Of a DNA stretch of 64,000 nt, positions 37,812-48,125 are shown piece after piece. The translations under genes were made by a program, and so were the position numbers. Positions within the stretch are counted from its first letter, which is position 1. Each line of letters starts with the position of its first letter. The stretch is from assembly GCA_034336665.1 (NCBI GenBank), contig CM067568.1:41768770-41832769 (forward strand), written 5' to 3'. The notes beneath the pieces are model-generated. The model worked only from the letters and a program-made list of their open reading frames with translations, ran no database searches and was not told the origin of the DNA. Source of the DNA: Luscinia megarhynchos. Its lineage: Eukaryota > Chordata > Aves > Passeriformes > Turdidae.

Positions 37812-40800
37812 GTGACAGAGGCTAAATTAGGAGTAGAAAGTGCTTACTTGGTTCTTCTCTCAGTTTAGCTACAGACTTATAATGCCTTTTTCTCTCACTA
37901 TCCCAACTCTGTGCCTTATTTTTCCTCTCTAGAAGTCGGGGTGGATGGTGCTTAACCGCTTCACAGGGTTGTAAGTGAACACTGTTTGGTCCTTGTCAGA
38001 GAGATACAAGCAAGTACAATATATCATCAAGGATAATTGTCTTCTCCACATAGCTGATGCCACTATGGATCTGGAAATAGATGAATTTAGTCTTTGGAAT
38101 CCTGCTGGGAAAATATAATTGCAACCTTTCTACAATAGTGTTATCTTCCTGGTGACTTTGAAGAATCTGCATTAGATTACAGCTGCATTGAATGATCTTG
38201 CTGCAATACCTTACATTTGTAAAAGCTGTTTATTCAAATGTTGCATTTGACTTGCCAAGTCCAGCAGCAGATATTTTAAGCTTCCATGTCATAACAACCA
38301 AGCTTAATCCAAGATGAAGAAACAAATACATAGAAAGTGATTTTTTGGGAAATAACATTTTTCTAATTTTTTTCTGTGACTATTGTGATTACTGCGACTA
38401 TTTTTCAGAAATCAGCTGTTAGGAACATTTTTTATTTACCCACAGGCATCTTTAGTGATTTCCTTAGTAGCTGACTTAAGCAAAGTAAACAGGTAGGACT
38501 AAACCTGTCACTTTGCTACTGCAGTCCTTTGAGGTTCAACTGCCAGCTAGAACTTCACAAACCTTGATTTTTCCTTTACATTGTTTTGTGTCACAGATAC
38601 AGAATTTCTGCCTATCACTTGTTAACATAAACATACCTGGATTGAATGTAAAATCCCTATTATTTTCAAAAGATAGAAGTTGTAACAGGACTTCTTATGT
38701 AGAAAAAAAAACAAACCCCAAGGCTGAAATGTTTATAGTAATTAGTAATGACTAAGGCTACATAGTTGCCTGTATTGGGAGGAGTTATATACATGAGATG
38801 ATTTTCAGTTTTGCTTATTTTTATGTCTGCTTTTTTTTCTCCAGCCAATGCATTAAAATCTAGTCAGTGAAATTTCTGCCTTACTGGTTACTGGACTGAA
38901 GCTGATTAATGAAGTAGCAATTTTTCTTCATATCTGTAAAGCAAAATGAAGAGGACTGAAACAGATTAATAATATAGAAGAATATGCTAGCTAACATGTC
39001 CAATAAAGGGCCTATAAAAAAAAGTGAAATATTGCAAACTTGTGGATTTCCTCTAGAAGCCTAAATTGTGCTTTAGCTTGAATTCATTTGTCAGATGAAT
39101 CTTTTACTTCGATTCCTGTAGAAACTGTTCTCCTGTTTGTATTCCTGATGGAATAAATCCCAGATGATTCATTTATTATGTCTACCCATTTAAAGCCTTA
39201 CAATATTTAAAAAAAGAAAAAAAGAAAAAGAGAAAAAAAGTGTGAAAAGCTTGAAAGTTCTCTAGAATAATTTCTTTTTCTGCCCTTGCCTGGCCTCTAT
39301 TAGCTGATAAAAGGGATGGGACTATATATAGATGGGGAAGTGGTGGGAAAATGCTAGTGGAAGCTTTAGAATTGGCTCAATTCTGAATTAAATCAAGTTT
39401 TTTATTCTTTATGTGAGTGGTGTTGTGTAGTTTTGTAGCAGCCAACAACTGAGATGCTTCAAATAACTGTGACTGCCAGAAGACCCAAAAGCAAATGAGG
39501 CTGCATGTCAAATCTTTTCTGTCCCACATCAAAGACCTAAGTTATCTTCTTCAATTATTTGATTAGGTTGATTTAACCATGGATAACAAGGCTGTCCCTA
39601 GATAAAGTATTCTCATTCTGATACAGCTTAAACTGTTCAAAAGAGAGAAGCATATATTAATTCTTGCTTTGTTGTGGGTCTTGCCATATTACCCATGAAT
39701 GAGGCACATTTTCTTTTAACTTCACTAGGTTTGAGAGACTACATGTAACATAAGAAAACACAAATAAGGAGTTTGAGGAAAAGGTTGCATGTAGGAAGGC
39801 TTGACATTTTGGACTGATATACAGATACTGGTTTTTATCACTCCCTGTTTGTTTTTTTTAAATTATAATTTTAAAACAATATAATTGCCATACTTGTTTT
39901 ATGGTATATGAGGCCAAATTTATTGACTGGGATTCAATGCTATGGAAGCACCATTGGAAACCTCCCATGTAGTCATGGTTTTGTTCAGATATGGGTTCAG
40001 AAAAGTTACAATGAAGCAGCAAAGCCAGAGGCTGTAGTAATTGGTTCAAGAGTGAGTAACAGAGAACACGGGGTAGCCAGGTACTTGTTTAGCAAAAGTG
40101 GAGTGCATAATTTTACAACCAAAGTGTTGTTTTAGTAAAAGAACCTTTCATTGCAGGAGCTCTGTTTATGTACCACTGACTTCTGCTGTTCTTCTCCAGA
40201 CTCTGCACTTGCACTTTTTGTTGTTCCCTACTGCTTACTGCAACATGCAAGAGTATGGAGTGGTGACAGGTAAAAAGGGTCCCATAAAGAGTTACAAATT
40301 AATAGCCTGAATATATGCAAATTTAATTTTTTCTCATTTGTGTTGGTCTAAAAAAAACAATAATTATCTCATATTTATACGAACAGAAAGATGATGTAAC
40401 ATTTTGATCATCTCTTTTGCAATTTAACATCACTAAGTATTTTCCATTTGGTCATCCAGCCCTTGTCCATATAGCCAAGACTGGGCCATTTACAGAAGCT
40501 TGGCCTTTCAACATTTATAATATCACAAAATTTTATACAGACCCACAGGTGTTCCCAGAAATCATTCCAAACAAGAAATAGACTTTCTAGACTGTGATAG
40601 TGCATTTGGATATGAGAAAGTGGGTTTAGAAGTGGTGCTTTTCCAACCATTACCAGTTGGCAATAACCTACAGTGGTCCATCACAACCAAAACAAGAGCT
40701 GGCTCATTTCTGGGGTCCAGAAGACATGCCAAGTATGAGGCAAACCAGGCATTGGTTCCTAAAGACCTTTGGAAAAATGTGTCAAGAGTACAAGCATCAC

Positions 40801-42299
40801 TCTTCAAAACTGCAGAAACCCTTAGGAGGGGCACTGGCTCAATACAGGAAACTACTTGCTCTGCAATATTTATTTTCTTCAGCACTTTTAAAAAGGCCTA
40901 TAATGGCAATAACCCTGGCATTAGAACATGGGCTTAATGGTGGCTCAACTTTCTTCAAGCCATCATCTTTCCAGTTGGCCATTAATCCCTAACTGGTGCC
41001 AAAGGCTTTTTGACTGTAATATGTTTAATTCATGGAGGTTACACAGATTGCTTCCTGTGAAGATTTGCAGATGTAAATTCAGGAACAAATTAACCTTTTT
41101 GCATTTTTGGCTAGGAATCTCCAGCCTTTTTGATATATTTGTTCATGGAGAAAAAGGACTCAAGCTCTAGAATCTTTGAACACATCACCCCAGAAGAAAA
41201 AAGAGAAGGCAGTGGAAGGAAGAGGAGGGGAAGGGAAAACACTTAAATCTCTTTGGCAGCCTAGTTCCACTTATTTGCTCCCACTGACACAGGGTAGCTA
41301 TGGTTTTGTACCCCTGTAAGAGCTTTACATTCTCTGTAACTGCAGGTTTCATAACAGTTTGATTGATTGTTGATTTGTCCTCTCCCCTGTAGCTCCACTG
41401 GTTTGCAGACTGGGCTGTATGAAAAGAACTGGTGAAGGTGCCATTCTGTCCATAGCAGGTGTCATTTTGAGTCAGGAATGAAGCTGAGATTAAGTAACCA
41501 CAAAAAACAAAAAAACCCCAAAGAGTGGGGGTATTGGCTTTTCATCCATAGATTGCTTTATAAAGAATAGCATAACGCTCTAGTGTCAAGGTTAAGAGCT
41601 AATCTTTACCACAGCTGTAACATATAGGAGCATGATCCAAAACTGTTTATCAGTGCAGAGCAACACCAGACAAAATCCAGGATGCAATCCCTTTGCACTT
41701 CAGTGCTGTTTATTTAGCAAGCACTGTCAGATTTCTTGCTAAACCCTCTCTCTTTTGATTTTTTTATTGGCTACTTTTCTCTTGAGGTTAAAAAGGGTAT
41801 TCATTGTGTGTAATTAATAAAATATTTCATCCTCTTTATTTTTAAAGCATTATCCTGTAAATAGAAAATATGAAGTATGTGACTTTGTGCTGTTTCAGAG
41901 CTGAAAGTCTTCTGTCTAAACTTTGCTTTTTCCAGTTACTGTATTGCTGTGGAAAATGAAAATTAAAAAGCCTACATTTTTCACCCCCCTCCTTGTGGCT
42001 CCTACACAAGAATATCAAGACTATGTACATCTGTCTCATGTTCAACTGACTATCTGACAATAGTCTGAGCCCTTCAGAAGAAGAAACGTGATCATACTGC
42101 ATTTTCTTTCATGGTTCATCCTGCAGTTGAATTTGATTTCATCTCAAGCATTTGGATGCTGTGCTAATGATGAAATACAAATTGAGAGGTGGAGAGAGAT
42201 TCTGTATACCTGGAATATAATTTCACAGTTACATTTGTACCCACAGAACTGCAGATGGTGTGAAAACAGTGTTGATTAAAATAATCAGTCTAGCACTTA
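37812..42299. other. Unassigned non-coding stretch
   Basis: No confirmed gene or repeat is seen. An A/G-only tract lies at 39209-39240. At 40408-41170 overlapping open frames of 80-111 codons run on both strands, an unusual density for AT-rich DNA, yet none matches a family I know. It could be a decayed mobile element or a chance shortage of stop codons. Confidence 0.5.
39209..39240 (+). repeat. A/G-only low-complexity tract
   Basis: About 32 bases consist only of A with interspersed single G (AAAAAGAAAA-type words). It is simple low-complexity sequence. Confidence 0.85.
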
Positions 42300-42412
42300 A
42301 TAGCACTTTAGGTTTTCAAATACAACACATTAATATATTAATCTTTGCCACACCCCATGGGGTATTTTCGTATATGCATAAACTGAGAAACTGCACACAG
42401 AGGAGATAGACT
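42300..42412 (+). mobile_element. MIR SINE relic
   Basis: The order of words follows the MIR consensus. AGCACTTTAGGTTTTCAAA is followed by an AACACATTAATATATTAATC segment, ACACCCCATGGGGTATT, a decayed TATTATCCCCATTTTACAGA region, and then AAACTGAGAAACTGCACACA and AGAGGAGATAG. Divergence is high, as expected for an ancient amniote SINE. The tRNA-related 5' part cannot be seen. Confidence 0.65.
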
Positions 42413-43448
42413 TGAATTTAATTTGTTTGATATACAGCTTTTGATTTCACTAAGTATTGCTCTGTGACAGAACTAACTGATTTCTGGTGATTTTAATTTC
42501 TTGCTGGATTTAGTCAGCCCTGTGAGCTCTTGTTCACTTCATCAGCAGGCTGGATAACGTAAGAAGGTAAAGAAGTTGTCACTGTTAGGAAGTTTTTCTA
42601 GCCCCTTTCCTCCTTAGATGGTTCCACAGTCAGCAGAGCAAAGAAATGAGTGTAACATGAACCAGTTCAGTAAGGCATAACCAGTTTTAGCTCCTTCAGG
42701 TGGTGAATTGGCCCCAGGCTTTACAAGTTACCCTCCTCTTCTTTCTCATGTTACCTTTTGCCAGAATGGAGGGAACAAGAAAGCAGCTGTGATGGCTGAG
42801 GCAGCAAGGCTGTTCATGAGGAGCAAAATAAGTGGATGTTCTGTTGCTTAGGTACCAGAATAATTTATTTTACTGTGGCAAGTGCCTTGGTGGGCAGGGG
42901 GGAATCAAACAGTAAGCCAGGAATTCTACAGTTGATGAAGGTGGCTTTTGGACTGCAAAGTGTGTTTTTATTAGATCATTTATCTCAAATAAATAATTGA
43001 GGTCCTGCAGCTCCTGACAGGAAATGACATGAAGGCCAACCTTGCTTTAGGCTGAAGTAGAAGCATCTATCATGTAAATGAACTCTGAACTGTGCCAGCA
43101 GGATGCATACATTGAGGGGATAATGGGTGGATGATATATTTTGTTATCCTAGGCCTTATTTATCTACTTCAATATTTTCCTTTTTTAAACAAGCAGCTAT
43201 AGTAATAATTGCCAAATGTCTATACAATAACAGAACATGCTTATCTAAAGGGCTTCAGGACATCTGAAACCATAATTAGGTACTGAAGGATTAGCTGGGG
43301 TATGGTCTCAAATTTGTTTATAATGTTTTATAACATTATAAACGCTATGATTAATCTGTTTTCTTCCCCATTTCTACTCAGTTGTGTTTTACTTTTCTCT
43401 GTAAGAAGCCAACAGCAAATTAAGGATGTCCAACACTGTATTGGATAT
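42413..43448. other. Unassigned non-coding stretch
   Basis: No gene or repeat is recognised between the MIR relic and the LTR. Confidence 0.55.
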
Positions 43449-44004
43449 GTGTGGCCAGATTTTGGTAGCACAGGAGCTACAGGGATGGATTCTGTGAGAA
43501 GCTGCTGGAGCTTGCTCCATGTCCAGCAGAGCCAATGCCAGCTGATTCCAAGACAGACGTGCTGCTGGCCAAGGCTGGGCCAATTAGAAATGGTGGTAAT
43601 GCCTCTGGGTTAACATATTTAAGAAGAAGAAAAGAAAAAAGAAAAAAAAAGTGATTTCTTGCTTGTAATTGTGTCCAGAGAAGAACAGAGTGAGAATACG
43701 TGTGAGAACAACCCTGCAGACACCCAAGGTCAGTGCAGAAGGAGGGGGAGGAGGTTCCAGGCACTGGAGCTGGGATTCCCCTGCAGTCTGTGGTGCAGAC
43801 TGTGGTGAAGCAGCAGGGAGGGGTGTGGAGATGTTTTAAAGGTCTTACTTTACTTCTCATTATCTTGCTCTGATTTTGTTAGTTATAAATTCAATTAGTA
43901 TCCCCAATTCTAATGTTATTTGCCTGTGACAATGTTTAGTGAGTGATCTCTCCCTGCCCTTATCTCAACCCATGGACCCTACGTTGTATTTTCTCTCGCC
44001 TGTC
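43449..44004 (+). mobile_element. Truncated avian endogenous-retrovirus LTR
   Basis: The stretch reads as one LTR in U3-R-U5 order. It has GATTTTGGTAGCACAGGAGC and CTGTGAGAAGCTGCTGG early on, AGCCAATGCCAGCTGATTCC, a TATA-like CATATTTAAG at about 43614-43623, an A/G tract, and a GAGAACAACCCTGCAGACAC block. Then come TTACTTTACTTCTCATTATC, a decayed polyadenylation signal (TATAAAT near 43884), and a U5-like GTGAGTGATCTCTCCCTG followed by CTTATCTCAACCCATG. The order and wording match LTRs I recall from songbird genomes. Neither a clear TG start nor a CA end is visible, and no gag, pol or env sequence adjoins, so it is a truncated solo LTR. The exact family is uncertain. Confidence 0.65.
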
Positions 44005-44504
44005 AATTACACCTTTAAGCTGAAACTATCTTCTAGTGTTATCAAGACGAGATATATTCTATTGCCTTATAGGACATGTTCTCTAAACACTGAGATAGAC
44101 TCTTCCACACAAGGACTTCTTAGAGATGATAGACAGGAACTAGTTAAAGAGAATGAGGAGGGAGTAAGAAAATACACTCTTCAGTCCATCTCATCTCCTT
44201 ATGCTGCAGAGCAGGTGTTTGTGGCTTGAAGTGCTGAGAGATCCCAAATGAGTCCTTTATCCACATACACTTTTAACATAGTATGTAATACAGAAAAATG
44301 CAGTGAACTGTGATTTGAAAACCTTTGGGCTTGGCGGTAAGAAAATGCGACTGGCCTGTATCTCATTTAAAATTGGGCTTCTATGGTTCCTCATTTCTCA
44401 TTAGAGTGCAGAATTGTTTCAATCCAGAGTCTTCTGCAGCAACTGTTGCACATCTCACTTTATGGAGAGCAGATCTGCTTAAGCAAACACAGCTTTGTTT
44501 TTTG

Positions 44505-45120
44505 ACAAGGTAGGCTGATAAGAGGAGCTGTGTTGACATCTACCTGCACTTCTCAAAAGCATTTGACTTCATACCACATGACATTCCAATTAAAAAATTA
44601 GAACTATGCAAAATTAATGTAGCACATAATAAATAGATTATAATTGTCTGATGGATTTCAAAAAAGGAATTGTAAATGAGGAATCATCATTCACAGAGGG
44701 TATTTCCAGCAGGGTTCCATGGGAATCTTTTTCAGTCTAATACAATTCAGAGGTTTCATTAATGGTTTAGAAGTGAGGAAATCAGTGCCTGTAAAATTGG
44801 CAGAGGATGCAGCATTAGTAGGAGTAAACAGTGGTAAAGTTGGATCAGTTTGACAGATCAATCTAGTTAATTTGGAAAGTGGTTCTTATTTAACCAGCAC
44901 AAGTACAAGGTTGTATGTTTGGGAAAAAGGAAAACATCTTCACATGCAGAGCTTGCTTCCAGACAAACAGTGACCCTGAAAGGAGTTAGAAGTCAGGATG
45001 GATAATTGACTGAACAAGAGCTCTCAGTGTGACAGTGTTGCTGAAAACTAATGTGACCTCAGATGAATAAGAGGAAAATTGCTGAATAGGAACAGGAAAG
45101 CAGAGATTATGACCCTACAC
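44505..45120 (+). mobile_element. Ancient CR1-type non-LTR retrotransposon relic
   Basis: Positions 44532-44585 translate as VDIYLHFSKAFDFIPHDI. This is the catalytic motif A region of CR1/L3-type reverse transcriptase (consensus VDIYLDFSKAFDTVPH), with the catalytic Asp of AFD kept. Further ordered similarity follows with frameshifts and stops: a GFQKRNC..ESSFTEG-like stretch, a GRVPWESFS segment, an IKWFRSEE region equivalent to FINDLDDG, and a nucleotide block ACAAGTACAAGGTTGTATGT, TTGGGAAAAAGG. The reading frame is destroyed, so it is inactive. Its divergence from the 34.8 kb copy suggests a much older insertion, perhaps from the CR1 lineage shared with turtles and crocodilians. Confidence 0.75.
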
Positions 45121-45307
45121 AGTGACGGGGTATTTTGGAGTCTGGATGAAACAATTACATGCATCCCTGGTTTGGGTGTTGAGCCTGAATAATGGGGCTG
45201 GAAACACTGCACAACAATGCCCTCTGAACATGGCATGCTGAAGTGAAGATGCCCGAGAAGGTTCTCTGACACCTGAGAACAGTTTGATTTGAAGCCTTCC
45301 TTGATAC

Positions 45308-45352
45308 AGAATCACAGATTCACAAAATAAGCTGAGTTGTAAGGAACCCATC
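45308..45352 (-). mobile_element. CR1 retrotransposon 3' end
   Basis: CAGAATCACAGATTCACAAA, AATAAGCTGAGTTGTAAGGA and ACCCATCAG form the reverse complement of a CR1 3' terminus. About 45 bases remain. The pentamer array begins some 25 bases further on, so the array lies on the truncated 5' side of this copy and not at its tail. Confidence 0.75.
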
Positions 45353-45377
45353 AGAAACTCTTCCTTCCTTCCTGGAA

Positions 45378-45621
45378 TCTCTTCTCTTCTCTTCTCTTCT
45401 CTTCTCTTCTCTTCTCTTCTCTTCTCTTCTCTTCTCTTCTCTTCTCTTCTCTTCTCTTCTCTTCTCTTCTCTTCTCTTCTCTTCTCTTCTCTTCTCTTCT
45501 CTTCTCTTCTCTTCTCTTCTCTTCTCTTCTCTTCTCTTCTCTTCTCTTCTCTTCTCTTCTCTTCTCTTCTCTTCTCTTCTCTTCTCTTCTCTTCTCTTCT
45601 CTTCTCTTCTCTTCTCTTCTC
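45378..45621 (+). repeat. Perfect (CTTCT)48 microsatellite
   Basis: Positions 45381-45620 are 48 uninterrupted copies of CTTCT, with partial units at each end (about 244 bases). The plus strand is all pyrimidine and the minus strand all purine (GAAGA/AGAAG). A CTTCCTTCC run lies just before it, perhaps the seed from which it grew. Such long perfect mirror-symmetric pyrimidine tracts can form triplex DNA and change length easily. Because collapsed or expanded reads are common here, the assembled copy number may not be exact. Confidence 0.97.
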
Positions 45622-47189
45622 GCTTTGAATTTCTCTTAAATATTTAAATAACCTTCAGTTGATATTTGATGTTTAGATTTAGGGTGAAGCTATTGAAGCC
45701 CACCCCCATATGGAGAGACTGACAGTGAGATGGCTGTGTTATTATGTGTTGCAGAGACCTGGAGAATTTATTTCTCTCCTGTTGAACAGAAGATTTGAAT
45801 AACCATAGCAACAGTAAAACCTGCTGTGAATCTTACAGCATGAGGCATTGCTGATATCTGCTTCAGGGGACCAAGGTCCTTGTCCCAGCTCTACCAGGTT
45901 GATTCTGGAGAGATCAATGTAAAAACAAGTGAAGAGTTTATGACAGCTATCTTTTAACACAATTTTCTTCTGTTCTCCTTTTCTCTGATTGTTCATGCAC
46001 TGGCTGTGGAATTTTTTTAATGACTTATTTAAAAGAAATCAGTGTGAAGTGTTTAATTTTTAATATTGGGTATTCAAAGCAAACCACACAAATCTTGAAG
46101 AAGTATGTGTATTTTGTGGAGATTGAAAAAGGACATCCAGCTAATGTAAAACAGCTTGCCTGGCTTAATTAGATCCACTTCAGGGAGTTCAGTGGGAATA
46201 TTACTGACCTGGTGAGAAAAAGAAAATCCCATGTATACTAAAGTTAGTGTTAGGTACTCCTTTAGCCTACAAGAAGCACAAATAGTTTTGATACAGCGTC
46301 AATCTTTATGTGAGATAAGTTGAGATCTCCACATTTCTATGAGCTGTGAGCCTGTGCCTGAACAGCCAGTGCCATGTGGTAGCTTAAGTCTGAACCAACT
46401 CTGTATATTAAGATTATTACTCTTATTATTTTAGCTCTCCAGCCACCTTGTTTCAATCTTACCATCATAGGTGAGAGTAAGGTCCGCACTGAGTTACAGG
46501 CTTGTGAATTCAAATGATGCCTATTGCTTGTCTTTTAGCTTCAGCTGAGTTTCTCTGGTATAAAATATACATGACTGAATTCAAGAATCGTTAGTAAGTT
46601 GTGTTCTAGCAGGTTTTTTTTACTTTAAAATGTCTAATTCTATATTCTGTATAGACTGAAGTCTTGTGACAGGTGCTGCCTGCCTGCCCTCAAAACCAGC
46701 AATACCATGTCATCACATTCCTTTGGCAGTATTCTGTTTGCTGAGGTTGTGTTGAGCATATATATGTGCAGCCTCTGCTTCTGGCCCCATTTGCCTTTGC
46801 TTGATTCAGTACATAGTCAGTGCATGCTCAGGTCTGCCAGAAAGCCCTGGCAGAGGTGCCAGAGCAAATGCTGAGAACTGAAAACACATTGCTATGATTA
46901 TTAATGTATCAGAAAACATCCCACTGGCAAAGAAAGCTTTCACAGCAACAATTCATTAAGTTGTTGAAAAATCTTCTTGTTTGCCTGACTCCCATTTAAA
47001 CAAAACAAAACATACTCATGGAGGATAGGTACTCCCTCTTACAGGCTGTTGGTCAAATGCTTCTGCACTCAGCAATAGGGTGTTAGGTTAAAGCATCCAA
47101 ATGGCCAATATAGATGGGTTTGGATGTAGAAAAGGCTTGTGTTCCATGAAATGTGGAGTCTTGGTGTACATTACAACATGGAAGGACAT
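45622..47189. other. Unassigned non-coding stretch
   Basis: No gene or repeat is recognised. Confidence 0.55.
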
Positions 47190-47411
47190 GCCTGACTGGG
47201 CAATAGGCAATGGGTACAAACTGAAGCACAGGAGGTTCCATCTGAACATCAGTAAATACTTTTTTACAGTGAGGTGATGAAGCATTAACAGAGTCCTGGG
47301 CATCCAGCTCTAAGTGGCCCTGCTTGAGCAGCAGTGGAGTTGAACCAAATGACCTCAAGAGATCCCTTCCCTTCCAACACAGGATCACCATTCTGTGATC
47401 CTTTGTGACAC
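47190..47411 (+). mobile_element. CR1 retrotransposon 3' fragment
   Basis: Blocks match the 3' end of a CR1 subfamily: ACTGGGCAATAGGCAATGGG, ACAAACTGAAGCACAGGAGG, TTCCATCTGAACATCAGTAA, ATACTTTTTTACAGTGAGG, then CTCTAAGTGGCCCTGCTTGA, AAATGACCTCAAGAGATCCC and CTTCCAACACAGGATCACC, ending ATTCTGTGATCC. Between AGTGAGGTGATGAAGCATTA and GTCCTGGGCATC the usual GGTTGCCCAGAGAGG region is missing, an internal deletion of perhaps 70-80 bases. Minus-strand frames across it (47083-47391) are by-products. Confidence 0.9.
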
Positions 47412-47754
47412 TGTTAGAAGTACCACTGGCATGTGCCTTCTGGTATTTGCAAATCTGTCATTTCTGTAGGAGGTAGAGAAAAAATTTAATATTCCTTGCT
47501 ATATTTCAACTTACAAGCCTCTTGACCTCTCTGCAGCTGACCCATCTATTATGCATATTTCCTTTACTGTGGTACTCTGAACCTCATCAGAGGGCTGTAT
47601 AGTGTCTGGAGATCTGCAGATTACAGCCACTATAGCAGTCCCTGTTCTGTATTTTGCTGTACTAAGAGTTTTCATGCTGGTGACACTGGTAGGTGGGCAT
47701 TAACTTAGAGCCAGGAAAACGTTTCTTTTCCGCTTGTGGCATCCATTTCTATGT
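47412..47754. other. Unassigned non-coding stretch
   Basis: Nothing is recognised in this gap between the CR1 fragment and the sequence leading into the CpG island. Confidence 0.5.
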
Positions 47755-47780
47755 AAAACAAACAAACAAACAAACAAAAA
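47755..47780 (+). repeat. (AAAC)n microsatellite
   Basis: About five units of AAAC are flanked by extra A residues. It is a short simple repeat some 165 bases upstream of the CpG island. Confidence 0.9.
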
Positions 47781-47919
47781 GTGCTAGTATGACAGAGCAT
47801 AAGAGCATTTTCCACAAAGCTTTTGAAAATAAGTGCTGTTCCTGCGCTGGGACTTTAACTGGAGTTTTATCTGCCCAGGTTCCGTAGGTTTGAAAATGCA
47901 TATCTGTGCTTGCCTGTGT

Positions 47920-47925
47920 ACTTAC
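47920..47925 (-). other. Candidate 5' splice site leaving the CpG island leftward
   Basis: The minus strand reads CAGC|GTAAGTAC. The six intronic bases GTAAGT are the ideal donor sequence, although the last exon base is C and not the preferred G. It lies at the left margin of the island, where a first exon transcribed leftward would end. Supported only by the motif and its position. Confidence 0.3.
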
Positions 47926-47939
47926 GCTGCTGGAGTTCA

Positions 47940-48125
47940 TCACCTCGCGGTGCGGAGCAGAGCGGCCGGAGCGGCGAGGCTCCGCCGCCAGAGAGCGCTG
48001 TGACCGCGCGTTGGGCAGCGCGGCTGCTGCGCCGCTCCCCTCGGGCTGCCGCCGCCGGGAGGGCTCTCCAGGACGCCGCGGGAGGAGGGCTGCGGTGCCG
48101 CTGCTCTGCCCCGTGAGTCCACCCT
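47940..48125. promoter_or_regulatory. CpG island, candidate promoter and first exon
   Basis: About 175 bases hold roughly 27 CpG dinucleotides by my count, with runs such as CCGCGCG, GCCGCCGCCGG and GACGCCGCGG. CpG is rare everywhere else in the window. GC content here is very high against AT-rich flanks, and the edges are abrupt. In vertebrates such unmethylated islands usually mark promoters, often with the first exon inside and transcription in both directions. No TATA box is evident, as is usual for this class. Outward-facing splice donors lie at both margins. Open frames across it (up to about 107 codons) encode Ala/Arg/Gly/Pro-rich sequence, expected from the composition alone. Alternatives are an orphan island acting as an enhancer, or a GC-rich repeat. 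Confidence 0.7.
48113..48118 (+). other. Candidate 5' splice site leaving the CpG island rightward
   Basis: The plus strand reads CTGCCCC|GTGAGTCC. The intronic GTGAGT is a strong donor, while the exon side (CCC) is weak. It sits exactly at the right edge of the island, where CpG density falls. A first exon transcribed rightward would end here. Supported only by motif and position. Confidence 0.3.

Noticed and set aside
47083..47391. 102-codon minus-strand frame
   Set aside because: It lies antisense to a CR1 3' fragment; a by-product of the repeat.
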